Part shown: piece by piece, positions 1 through 6,357 of the stretch | How positions within the stretch are numbered: position 1 is the stretch's first letter | Layout: each line of letters opens with the position of its first letter | Assembly: GCA_007121055.1 (NCBI GenBank) | Contig: SKMM01000201.1 | Coordinates: 1-12,753 of the forward strand | Length of the DNA stretch: 12,753 nucleotides | Source: Paracoccaceae bacterium | Lineage (GTDB): Bacteria > Pseudomonadota > Alphaproteobacteria > Rhodobacterales > Rhodobacteraceae | Direction: 5' to 3' | The notes under the pieces: model-generated | Database searches by the model: none | Seen by the model: the letters and a program-made list of their open reading frames with translations, nothing else | What the model was told of the DNA's origin: nothing | Made by a program: the position numbers and the translations under genes

Positions 1-40
1 CGCCCAGGGCCATCACGCGATCTTCGATTTCCGGCCTCAT
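1..40 (-). CDS. 5' end of an unidentified gene in the fliL operon (partial)
   Basis: Only the first 13 codons are inside the window (MRPEIEDRVMALG); the gene runs off the left edge. The start is well supported. Its ATG at 40-38 overlaps the TGA of the preceding gene (39-37) in an ATGA junction, and a GGAGGT Shine-Dalgarno lies 6 nt upstream on the minus strand, inside the previous coding sequence. Translational coupling with the upstream gene is therefore likely. Position suggests a flagellar protein: alphaproteobacterial fliL clusters often carry a MotE/MgtE-N-like chaperone gene at this point. Thirteen residues cannot confirm that, so the identity is open. Confidence 0.6.
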   Translation of the reverse strand, partial: MRPEIEDRVMALG

Positions 41-444
41 GCGTCGACCTCCGCCTTGCGCGGGGCGCGGCGGCGCACGACGCGCGGCCGGGGCGCGGTG
101 GGGGCCGCCAGCACCTCGGGCCTCACGTCCGGGGCGGCGGACGGCCGGACCGTTTCGGGGCGCGGCAGGTCGTGCAGGGACGACAGCAGCAGTTCCAGCC
201 GCTGCACGGCCTCCTCGGCGCGCCGCGTCTGCGCCTCGAGCTGTTCCGACGAATCAGTGGCGGCGGTCTGCGCGCGGCCGAGCATCCGGGTCAGGTCATC
301 CACCTGGGCCGAAAGCACGGCGATCGCCCCGCCCATCCCGGTCTCGAGCTGGGTCAACCGCTTCAGCCGGCGCGAAAGCACCATGCAGTAGGCCGCCGCG
401 CCGATGGCGCCGGCGCCGAGCAATATATCGGCGATCAGGTCCAT
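37..444 (-). CDS. small membrane-anchored coiled-coil protein of the fliL operon (DUF6468-like)
   Basis: A 135-residue protein of unknown function. Residues about 4-23 form one hydrophobic helix, followed by a basic stop-transfer segment (SRRLKRL). Residues about 30-92 are heptad-like, rich in Leu/Glu/Gln/Arg and probably coiled coil. The tail from about 93 is Pro/Ala-rich and ends in a basic patch (RVVRRRAPRK). This layout resembles the DUF6468 proteins found beside fliL in alphaproteobacteria; that assignment is from memory of the family and is tentative. The start at 444 has an AAGGGGGA Shine-Dalgarno and lies 12 nt after the fliL stop, so the two are co-transcribed. The topology would place the coiled coil in the cytoplasm or periplasm next to the motor, a plausible but unproven flagellar accessory role. 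Confidence 0.75.
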   Translation of the reverse strand: MDLIADILLGAGAIGAAAYCMVLSRRLKRLTQLETGMGGAIAVLSAQVDDLTRMLGRAQTAATDSSEQLEAQTRRAEEAVQRLELLLSSLHDLPRPETVRPSAAPDVRPEVLAAPTAPRPRVVRRRAPRKAEVDA

Positions 445-456
445 CCGGATCCCCCT

Positions 457-930
457 TCAGTTCATCAGGAATTCGGTCACGAGCAGGTCGCGGATGCGCC
501 CCTCGCCCGCCACCACCTGCATCCGGCGCAGCAGTTGCGCGCGGATGCGCAACAGCGCGCCCGGGGCGGCAAAGTCCTCGGGCTCCAGCGCGCGCAGGTA
601 GCTGTTGAGCATGTCCAGAAGCCGCGGCATCAGCCGGGCCACCTCGGCCTCGTGGCCCGGTGCCACCTCCAGCGTGACGGCGAATCGCAGGACGCGGCCC
701 TCCGCCGCGCCGCCGAGGCTCACCATGATCGGCGCGATCTCGAGGAACGCGCCGGTCTGGGCCGAATCGGCCTCCGCCCCGCCCCGTGCCGGGATCAGAC
801 CGTCGGCCAGACCGGTGTAGATGACGCCAAACGCCCCGGCGCCCAGCGCACAGGCCAGCGCCACACCCGTGATCAGGGGCATCGCCCCGCGGCGCGGCGG
901 CGGGGGCGCGGTCTTGGCGGCGTCGGCCAT
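457..930 (-). CDS. fliL: flagellar basal body-associated protein FliL
   Basis: FliL is a single-pass inner-membrane protein around the stator ring that supports motor torque. The product here is 157 residues: a short Pro-rich cytoplasmic tail, a basic pair (RR, about 13-14), one membrane helix at about 17-38, then a periplasmic domain. That domain has the FliL pattern, with a hydrophobic strand (LEIAPIMVSLGG) followed by RVLRFAVTLEV, a long amphipathic helix, and a C-terminal segment (IRDLLVTEFLMN) like the conserved FliL end. A longer reading frame begins at 975, but ATG 930 is preferred because GAGGAG lies 6 nt before it. It heads a minus-strand operon and is divergent from fliF across a 134-bp control region with a CtrA-like box. 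Identification rests on these patterns plus the flagellar context. Confidence 0.88.
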   Translation of the reverse strand: MADAAKTAPPPPRRGAMPLITGVALACALGAGAFGVIYTGLADGLIPARGGAEADSAQTGAFLEIAPIMVSLGGAAEGRVLRFAVTLEVAPGHEAEVARLMPRLLDMLNSYLRALEPEDFAAPGALLRIRAQLLRRMQVVAGEGRIRDLLVTEFLMN

Positions 931-957
931 GGCTGTCTCCTCGCTGGTCACCCCGGC

Positions 958-990
958 TGTATAGGCCCCTGCCAACTAACCGATTGTTAA
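958..990 (-). promoter_or_regulatory. putative CtrA box and -10 element driving fliL (possibly also fliF)
   Basis: On the minus strand the sequence TTAACAATCGGTTAG occupies 990-976. This is TTAA-N7-TTAg, one mismatch from the CtrA consensus TTAA-N7-TTAA; its first 8 bases match the half-site TTAACCAT at 7 of 8. The box covers the expected -35 position, and 17 bp further downstream is TATACA (963-958), a good -10. A start near 951 would give a leader of about 20 nt before fliL, with the Shine-Dalgarno in place. A box overlapping -35 is the usual geometry of CtrA-activated promoters in Caulobacter and relatives. The same box could act on fliF in the other direction, where I see no clear -10. 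Confidence 0.6.
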
Positions 991-1064
991 GCGCGCTGGG
1001 CGAAGAGGGGGCGACGCCGACAGGCAGAACGCCTGACGAACATTCTCGGAAAGGGAGGCGTGAC

Positions 1065-2660
1065 GTGCAGCAGCTCATGTCAGTGTGGACGGGCTTGTCA
1101 CCGCGGCGCCAGGCGATCGTGGCGGGCACGACCCTGGCGGTGTTCCTGGCCGTCCTGGGACTGGCGCGGCTCGCGGCGCAGCCGGGGATGGCGCTGCTCT
1201 ATGCCGGGGTCGACGGCATGGCGGCGGGCGAGATGATGCAGGCGCTCGACGCGCGCAACATCCGCTACGAGGTGCGCGGCGACGCGATCTACGTGCCCGC
1301 GCCGGTGCGCGACGAAACCCGCATGATGCTGGCCGCACAGGGGCTGCCCTCGGGCGGCGGGCGCGGCTACGAGCTGCTGGACGGGCTGTCGGGCTTCGGC
1401 ACGACCTCGCAGATGTTCGACGCCGCCTACTGGCGCGCAAAGGAGGGCGAACTCGCGCGCACCATCGTGGCAAGCCCCGCCATCCGGGCCGCGCGGGTGC
1501 ACATCGCCCATGTCGCGGCCCAGCCCTTCCGGCGCGAGATCGCGCCGACCGCCTCGGTCACGATCACGCCCGCCGGCGGGGGCCTTCCCGCCGGGCAGGC
1601 GCGGGCCCTGCGCTTTCTGGTGGCCTCGGCCGTGCCGGGCATGCGCGCCGAGGATGTGGCCGTCATCGACGGCGTGTCCGGCACGATCCTGCAGGCGGAG
1701 GAGGCGGCGCCCGGGAACGGCTCGGACCGCGAGGCCGAGTTGCGCAAGGCGGTCGAACGGATCCTCGAGGCGCATGTGGGCCGCGGCCGGGCCGTGGTGG
1801 AGCTGAGCCTCGAGACGGTGACCGACACCGAATCGATCCGCGAACGCCGCATCGACCCCGACAGCCGCGTGCCGATCCTGTCCGAATCGGAGGAACGCAC
1901 CAATCGATCCTCCGACACCCATGCGCCCGGCGTGACCGTGGCCAGCAACCTGCCCGACGGCGACGCCAATGCCGACGGCGGCCGGTCGGAAAGCCAGAGC
2001 GCCGAGACCCGCGAACGGGTGAACTTCGACATCTCCGAGGTCAGCCGGGAGCTGCACCGCGCGCCGGGCGCGATTCGCAGGCTCACCGTGGCCGCGCTGG
2101 TCGACGGCACGCGCGCGCCGGACGAGGGCGGCAGGATGGTGTGGCAGCCCCGCCCGGCCGAGGAGCTGGAGGCGTTGCGCGAGCTGATTGCCGCCGCGGT
2201 GGGCTATGATGCCGAGCGCGGCGACGTGATCAGCCTGAAATCGCTGCCGCTGGAGATGCCCCTGCCCGAGGGCAGCGAGGCGCCGACCTCCTTCTGGACC
2301 GGGCTCGACCCGATGACGCTGATCCAGCTTGCCGTGCTGGCGGCGGTCGCGCTGGCGCTGGGGCTGTTCGTGCTGCGCCCGATCCTTGCGGGCCGCACCG
2401 CCGATGCCGACGCCCTGCCCGCCCCCGACGATGCCGCGCCCGCAGGCGGCCTGCCCGGTCCCGCCCAGGTGCCGGCGCTGGGCAATATGGCCGCCCCCGA
2501 CGGCGACGCGCTGCCGGCGCTCGCGGAGGCCCCGGCCGAGGGCGATGCCCCCGCCGAGGACCCGGTCCAGCGCCTGCGCCGCCTGATCGCGGAGCGGCAG
2601 GACGAGACCCTGCAGATCCTGCAGAACTGGATGGAAGACGCCGACGGGGGACGGACATGA
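1065..2660 (+). CDS. fliF: flagellar MS-ring protein FliF
   Basis: FliF forms the MS ring in the inner membrane, the base on which the C ring and the export gate assemble. The 531-residue product has a first membrane helix at about 17-36 and an N-terminal ring-building motif with typical FliF segments (RNIRYEV, VRDETRMMLAAQGLP, SGFGTTSQMFDAAYWRAKEG). Then comes the second ring-building region (ARVHIA, with RRLTVAALVDG later), a second membrane helix at about 416-441, and a C-terminal acidic/amphipathic tail (DETLQILQNWMED) matching the FliG-binding end. The chosen start is GTG 1065, because AAGGGAGG lies 6 nt upstream and the protein then begins QQLMSVWTGL like other rhodobacterial FliF. The upstream ATG at 984 lies in the promoter region and ATG 1077 is too far from the Shine-Dalgarno. 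No fliG follows, unlike the enteric order. Confidence 0.95.
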   Translation: MQQLMSVWTGLSPRRQAIVAGTTLAVFLAVLGLARLAAQPGMALLYAGVDGMAAGEMMQALDARNIRYEVRGDAIYVPAPVRDETRMMLAAQGLPSGGGRGYELLDGLSGFGTTSQMFDAAYWRAKEGELARTIVASPAIRAARVHIAHVAAQPFRREIAPTASVTITPAGGGLPAGQARALRFLVASAVPGMRAEDVAVIDGVSGTILQAEEAAPGNGSDREAELRKAVERILEAHVGRGRAVVELSLETVTDTESIRERRIDPDSRVPILSESEERTNRSSDTHAPGVTVASNLPDGDANADGGRSESQSAETRERVNFDISEVSRELHRAPGAIRRLTVAALVDGTRAPDEGGRMVWQPRPAEELEALRELIAAAVGYDAERGDVISLKSLPLEMPLPEGSEAPTSFWTGLDPMTLIQLAVLAAVALALGLFVLRPILAGRTADADALPAPDDAAPAGGLPGPAQVPALGNMAAPDGDALPALAEAPAEGDAPAEDPVQRLRRLIAERQDETLQILQNWMEDADGGRT

Positions 2661-2757
2661 CCCGCAGCCACGCCGGCACGCGGGGCAGCCCTCGCGCCCG
2701 CGCACATCCTGGTGAACGCCATCGCCGCCTGCCCGCCCCCGCAGGAAAGGACGCCCC

Positions 2758-3426
2758 ATGCCCCGGCCGGTGATGCTCGAAATCCTCCATGGCGCCCCAC
2801 GGACGCGGGCCAGCGCCGGGCCCGACACCGTGGTGCTGGCGAAAGACGCCTTCGAGGAGGCCCGGCTTGCCTCCTACGAGGACGGCTACAAGGCGGGATG
2901 GGACGATGCCGTCGCCGCCGCCGAGGCCGATGGCGAAACGCTGCGCCGCGAGGTCGCGCAGAACCTCCAGGCGCTGTCCTTCACCTTCCACGAGGCGCGG
3001 GGCCATCTGATGGAGGGGGTTGGCCCGCTCCTCGACGCCATCTGCGAGCGGCTGCTGCCCGAGATCGCGCAGGCCGCCATCGGCGGCATCGTGCGCGAGA
3101 CGCTGCTGCCGCTGGCCGGGCAGGCGACGGACCGCCCCGTGACGCTGGTGCTCAACCCCGCCGCCCGTCCGGCGGTCGAGAGCGCCCTCGCCGACGGCAG
3201 CGCCCCGCCGGTCGTGATCGTGGAGGACGCAGACCTGGGCCGGGCTGCCGTGCAGCTGCGCTCCGACACCGAGGAGCGCCGCATCGACCTCGATGCCGCG
3301 GTCGCCGAGATCCGCACCGCCGTCGCCGCCTTCTTCGCCGCCCGCCCTGACCCCGCCCCCCGGATCGTCCCCGAAAGCGCCCCCGAGACCGTCCTCGACC
3401 CCCAGGAGACCCTCAAACATGGATGA
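2758..3426 (+). CDS. fliH: FliH-like flagellar export ATPase regulator
   Basis: A 222-residue protein, with its start at 2758 backed by GGAAAGG 7 nt upstream. The N-terminal third has the charged, Gly/Ala-punctuated helix seen in FliH/YscL proteins (FEEARLASYEDGYKAGWDDAV at about 32-52, then Glu/Ala-rich helix). The C-terminal domain ends with DLGRAAVQLRSDTEERRIDL and a helix at about 190-200, the region that in FliH carries the conserved D-x-G-R-x-x-I-x-x-x-x-G-x-I-D pattern, here quite divergent. FliH binds the FliI ATPase and docks it on FliN, so placement directly before fliN fits. The fliF stop is 97 bp upstream, and the gene overlaps the fliN start by 8 bp. The call is partly by context; such divergent rhodobacterial FliH proteins are often left as hypothetical. 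Confidence 0.7.
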   Translation: MPRPVMLEILHGAPRTRASAGPDTVVLAKDAFEEARLASYEDGYKAGWDDAVAAAEADGETLRREVAQNLQALSFTFHEARGHLMEGVGPLLDAICERLLPEIAQAAIGGIVRETLLPLAGQATDRPVTLVLNPAARPAVESALADGSAPPVVIVEDADLGRAAVQLRSDTEERRIDLDAAVAEIRTAVAAFFAARPDPAPRIVPESAPETVLDPQETLKHG

Positions 3427-3718
3427 CGCCATGCCCGACCCCGCCGGCCAGACCCGCCCCCGGACCGAGACGCCCTTCGCCCAGGTCCCCATCGAGATCA
3501 TCGTCTCGGTCGGACGCGCCCACCCCACGGTGGGGGAGCTTCTGCATCTCGACCGCGAGGCGGTGCTGCCGCTCGACCGGCGGGTCGAGGATCCGGTGGA
3601 CCTCTATGTCGGCGACCGCCTGATCGCCCGCGGCGAACTGATGGAGATGGACGGCGAGAATGCCGGACAGCTGGCCGTGCGGCTGACCGAACTCATGGAT
3701 TTCGGCGGCAACCTGTGA
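3419..3718 (+). CDS. fliN: flagellar motor switch protein FliN
   Basis: A short C-ring component of 99 residues, close to the usual FliN length. Residues about 22-95 form the SpoA/FliN domain: FAQVPIEIIVSVGRAHPTVGE, then LLHLDREAVLPLDRRVEDPVDLYVGDRLIARGEL and a closing VRLTEL. The hallmarks are the VPIEI..V.VGR strand, the L-x-L-x2-x-x-V-L-PLD segment, and the VDLYV(N/G)...IARGEL segment. The start is ATG 3419, which overlaps the end of the fliH-like gene by 8 bp; AGGAG lies about 11 nt upstream. An in-frame ATG at 3431 is an alternative. The stop overlaps the fliP GTG start (GTGA). FliN sits at the bottom of the rotor and binds FliM and FliH. Confidence 0.93.
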   Translation: MDDAMPDPAGQTRPRTETPFAQVPIEIIVSVGRAHPTVGELLHLDREAVLPLDRRVEDPVDLYVGDRLIARGELMEMDGENAGQLAVRLTELMDFGGNL

Positions 3719-4518
3719 CCCTGCGCGCCCACACAGCCGGCCCCGCCGGGGCTCCCGTCCCGGCCGACCCCGGGGCTTTGGGGTGGCCCCGGCCCGTGCT
3801 GGCGCTCGTCCTGCTCACGCTTCTCCTCCTCGCCCCGCTGCCGGCCCTGGCGCAGACGCTCTCGCTCGACCTCGGAGACGACGCGTCCATGGCCACGCGG
3901 GCGATCCAGCTTCTGGTGCTGATCACCGTGCTCAGCCTGGTGCCGGGGCTTGCGGTGATGATCACCTGCTTTCCGTTCCTGGTGACGGTCTTTGCGATCC
4001 TGCGCCAGGCGGTGGGGCTGCAGGCCTCGCCGCCCAACATGCTGCTGGTGAGCCTGGCGCTGTTCCTGACCTGGTTCGTGATGGAGCCGGTGTTCCTGCA
4101 GGCCTGGGAGCAGGGGGTCTCGCCGCTGCTGGCCGGCGATCTGGAGATCGAGCCCGCGCTGGCCGCCACGCTGGAGCCGTTCCGGATCTTCATGGCCGGG
4201 CGGGTGGAGCCCGGCACCTTCGAGGCGCTGGCGGCCCTGCGGCCCGACCAGGAGGGCGCGACGCTGAGCCCCGATGCCAACCTCTCGGTGCTGGTGCCAT
4301 CCTTCATGCTCAGCGAGATCGCGCGGGCGTTCCAGATCGGGTTCCTGATCTTCCTGCCCTTCCTGATCATCGACCTTGTGGTGGCCGCGATCCTGATGAG
4401 CATGGGGATGATGATGGTCCCGCCCGCCATCGTGTCGCTGCCGTTCAAGCTGGCGTTCTTCGTGGTGGCGGATGGCTGGGCGCTGATCTCGAACGCGCTG
4501 GTGCGCAGTTACTTCTGA
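3715..4518 (+). CDS. fliP: flagellar type III export gate protein FliP
   Basis: FliP forms the pentameric core of the flagellar export gate with FliQ and FliR. The 267-residue product starts at GTG 3715, in a GTGA overlap with the fliN stop and without a strong Shine-Dalgarno, so coupled translation is likely. A long N-terminal extension leads to a cleavable signal peptide (hydrophobic core about 28-43, cut near PALA-Q at 46/47), as FliP has. The conserved body follows: QLLVLITVLSLVPGLAVMITCF, RQAVGLQASPPN, LALFLTWFVMEPVF, and near the end VLVPSFMLSEI, FQIGFLIFLPFLIIDLVVA and the MSMGMMMVPP motif, all diagnostic. fliQ and fliR do not follow; the next gene, rnhB, is unrelated to flagella. Confidence 0.97.
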   Translation: MTLRAHTAGPAGAPVPADPGALGWPRPVLALVLLTLLLLAPLPALAQTLSLDLGDDASMATRAIQLLVLITVLSLVPGLAVMITCFPFLVTVFAILRQAVGLQASPPNMLLVSLALFLTWFVMEPVFLQAWEQGVSPLLAGDLEIEPALAATLEPFRIFMAGRVEPGTFEALAALRPDQEGATLSPDANLSVLVPSFMLSEIARAFQIGFLIFLPFLIIDLVVAAILMSMGMMMVPPAIVSLPFKLAFFVVADGWALISNALVRSYF

Positions 4519-4559
4519 GCCCGGCTTGATCGGGGGCGGGTTTCGCGCGATGGGACCCC

Positions 4560-5192
4560 ATGCGTCCCCCTGCCCCCGATTTCAGCCGCGAGACCGCCGC
4601 CCATGCGCGGGGGGCGGTGCGGGTGGCCGGGGTGGACGAGGTCGGTCGGGGCCCCCTCGCCGGGCCGGTGGTGGCCGCGGCGGTGGTGCTGAACCCCGGG
4701 GACATTCCCGAAGGGCTGCGCGACTCCAAGGCCCTGGGGCGCGGTGCGCGGGAGCGGCTGGCCGCCGCGCTGCAGGAGCGCGCAGAGGTCGCGGTGGCCG
4801 AGGCCAGCGTGGCGGAAATCGAGGCGCACAATATCCTTCAGGCGGGGTTTCTGGCGATGACGCGGGCGCTGGGCGTTTTGCGGCCGGACCTGGCGCTGAT
4901 CGACGGAAACCGGCTGCCGGAAGGGCTGCTGTGCCCGGCCGAGGCGGTGGTGGGCGGGGATCGGCGGGCGTTGTCCATCGCCGCGGCCTCGATCGTCGCC
5001 AAGGTGCGACGGGATGCGATCATGGCGGAGCTGGCCCTGCAACACCCCGGCTATGGGTGGGAGCGCAACGCGGGTTATCCCACGCCCGAGCACCGGGACG
5101 CGCTGCGCCGGTTGGGCGTGACCCCACATCATCGCCGCAGCTTTGCCCCGGTGCGCAACATCTTGTGTGAAGGACACGGCACAACCCGCTGA
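4560..5192 (+). CDS. rnhB: ribonuclease HII
   Basis: RNase HII removes single ribonucleotides and RNA-DNA junctions from duplex DNA in the cytoplasm. The product has 210 residues, a normal length. The family signature GVDEVGRGPLAGPV lies at 24-37 with catalytic Asp26 and Glu27. The third acidic residue is Asp115 in LIDGNRLP and the fourth probably Asp134 in VVGGDRRALS, followed by SIAAASIVAKVRRD and the substrate-binding region HPGYGWERNAGYPTPEH. All expected catalytic residues are therefore present. The start at ATG 4560 has only a weak GGGA Shine-Dalgarno, but no better in-frame start is near. It lies 41 bp after fliP on the same strand with no clear terminator between, and 67 bp before ccrM. 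The rnhB-ccrM pairing is, as I recall, common in related alphaproteobacteria. Confidence 0.96.
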   Translation: MRPPAPDFSRETAAHARGAVRVAGVDEVGRGPLAGPVVAAAVVLNPGDIPEGLRDSKALGRGARERLAAALQERAEVAVAEASVAEIEAHNILQAGFLAMTRALGVLRPDLALIDGNRLPEGLLCPAEAVVGGDRRALSIAAASIVAKVRRDAIMAELALQHPGYGWERNAGYPTPEHRDALRRLGVTPHHRRSFAPVRNILCEGHGTTR

Positions 5193-5217
5193 TTCAGATA
5201 GAAATTGACGGCGAATC
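5191..5217 (+). promoter_or_regulatory. two GANTC (CcrM/GcrA) sites in the ccrM leader
   Basis: GATTC at 5191-5195 and GAATC at 5213-5217 are both CcrM target sites (GANTC) and lie within the 67 bp between rnhB and ccrM; the first overlaps the rnhB stop. The second, read on the minus strand, is CGATTCG, which fits the GcrA-preferred form YGAKTCG. It sits just after a TTGACG (5205-5210) that could serve as a -35, so it would lie in the promoter spacer, although no good -10 is visible. In Caulobacter the ccrM leader also carries GANTC sites that influence its timing. Autoregulation here is inference. Confidence 0.5.
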
Positions 5218-5219
5218 GC

Positions 5220-5248
5220 TTTTCGCGCACCTTGGCGAAAAACCAAGG
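5220..5248 (+). promoter_or_regulatory. two mutually exclusive hairpins over the ccrM ribosome-binding site
   Basis: Hairpin A is TTTTCGC (5220-5226) with GCGAAAA (5235-5241), 7 bp and an 8-nt loop. Hairpin B is CCTTGG (5230-5235) with CCAAGG (5243-5248), 6 bp and a 7-nt loop. They share base 5235, and each buries part of the other's stem or loop, so only one can form at a time. The 3' arm of hairpin B contains most of the AAGGGG Shine-Dalgarno (5245-5250) of ccrM, so B would hide the ribosome-binding site and A would expose it. The switch idea is inference from pairing alone. Confidence 0.4.
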
Positions 5249-5259
5249 GGCGTGACGGG

Positions 5260-6357
5260 ATGGGCAAGGTCGAGGCGGGCGCAGCATTGCGCAACCGCAT
5301 TCTCACGGGTGATTGCATCGAGCAGATGGCGGAGGTGCCGACGGCGTCGGTGGATCTGGTCTTTGCCGATCCGCCCTACAATCTGCAGCTGAAGGGCACG
5401 CTGCACCGGCCCGACAACAGCCGGGTCGACGCGGTGGATGCCGACTGGGACCGCTTCGCGAGCTTCGAGGCCTATGACGCCTTCACCCGCGCCTGGCTGG
5501 CGGAGGCCCGGCGCGTATTGAAGCCGGACGGCGCGATCTGGGTGATCGGGAGCTATCACAACGTCTTCCGGCTGGGCACGGCGCTGCAGGACACGGGGTT
5601 CTGGCTGCTCAACGACGTGATCTGGCGCAAGTCCAACCCGATGCCGAATTTCCGCGGCAAGCGGCTGACCAACGCGCATGAGACGCTGATCTGGGCCGCG
5701 CGCAGCGAGAAGGCGCGGTATACCTTCAATTACGAGGCGCTCAAGACGCTGAACGAGGGCGTGCAGATGCGCTCGGACTGGCTGATCCCGCTGTGTACGG
5801 GGCATGAGCGGCTGAAGGACGCGCAGGGCGACAAGGCGCACCCCACCCAGAAGCCCGAGGCGCTGTTGCACCGGGTGCTGGTGGCGACGACGAACCCCGG
5901 CGATGTGGTGCTGGACCCGTTCTTCGGGACCGGGACGACGGGGGCGGTCGCGAAGCGGCTGGGGCGCGACTGGATCGGGATCGAGCGGGACCCGGAGCAT
6001 GCGGCGCGGGCGCAGGCGCGGATCGACCGCATCCGGCCGCTGGAGGCGGCTGTGGTGCAGGTCACGGGCTCGAAGCGGGCGGAGCCCCGGGTCGCGTTCG
6101 GGGTGCTGGTGGAGCGGGGGATGCTGCGGCCGGGGGAGGTGCTGACCTCGCCCCGGGGCGCGGCGGCGAAGGTGCGGGCGGATGGCTCGCTGATCACCGC
6201 GGAGCACCGCGGGTCGATCCACCAGGTTGGGGCGGCGCTGGAGGGGGCACCGTCCTGCAACGGGTGGACCTATTGGCATTTCAAGCGCGAGGGGCGGCTG
6301 ATCCCCATTGATCTTTTGCGCCAGCAGATTCGGTCGGAGATGGCCGGCTCAGCCTGA
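5260..6357 (+). CDS. ccrM: CcrM-type DNA adenine-N6 methyltransferase (GANTC)
   Basis: The product is 365 residues, the normal CcrM length. It is a beta-class methyltransferase, with the catalytic motif DPPY at 37-40 (in FADPPYNLQLKG) near the N-terminus and the S-adenosylmethionine motif DPFFGTGTTG at 219-228. Between them lie the target-recognition region and conserved segments such as NDVIWRKSNPMPNFRGKR and HPTQKPEALL. The C-terminal domain, about 270-360, contains NGWTYWHF, a feature of CcrM proteins. CcrM methylates adenine in GANTC and helps time cell-cycle transcription through GcrA and CtrA. The start is ATG 5260, with AAGGGG 9 nt upstream. Its 3' end overlaps the convergent regulator gene by 9 bp, so the two share no separate terminator. 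The plain restriction-modification alternative is unlikely: there is no endonuclease gene nearby. Confidence 0.95.
   Translation: MGKVEAGAALRNRILTGDCIEQMAEVPTASVDLVFADPPYNLQLKGTLHRPDNSRVDAVDADWDRFASFEAYDAFTRAWLAEARRVLKPDGAIWVIGSYHNVFRLGTALQDTGFWLLNDVIWRKSNPMPNFRGKRLTNAHETLIWAARSEKARYTFNYEALKTLNEGVQMRSDWLIPLCTGHERLKDAQGDKAHPTQKPEALLHRVLVATTNPGDVVLDPFFGTGTTGAVAKRLGRDWIGIERDPEHAARAQARIDRIRPLEAAVVQVTGSKRAEPRVAFGVLVERGMLRPGEVLTSPRGAAAKVRADGSLITAEHRGSIHQVGAALEGAPSCNGWTYWHFKREGRLIPIDLLRQQIRSEMAGSA

Noticed and set aside
931..975. Longer fliL start at 975
   Set aside because: ATG 930 has GAGGAG 6 nt upstream, whereas the longer start lies upstream of the predicted transcription start.
984..1064. Upstream ATG start extending fliF by 27 residues
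   Set aside because: The extension would start inside the CtrA-like box, has no Shine-Dalgarno, and its sequence is unlike FliF; GTG 1065 has AAGGGAGG at ideal spacing.
2657..2773. 38-codon Arg-rich frame in an ATGA overlap with the fliF stop, preceded by GGGGGA
   Set aside because: Third-position G/C is lower than in neighbouring genes, the peptide is low-complexity, and it overlaps the fliH-like gene start. It may only be a chance frame in the 97-bp gap.
1098..2828. Long open frame (576 codons) antisense to fliF
   Set aside because: Gly/Arg/His-rich, low-complexity translation typical of antisense frames in very high-GC DNA; FliF on the plus strand has clear family motifs.
4519..4550. Possible terminator after fliP (CCCG ... 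CGGG then TTT)
   Set aside because: The stem is only about 4 bp with a long loop; too weak to call.
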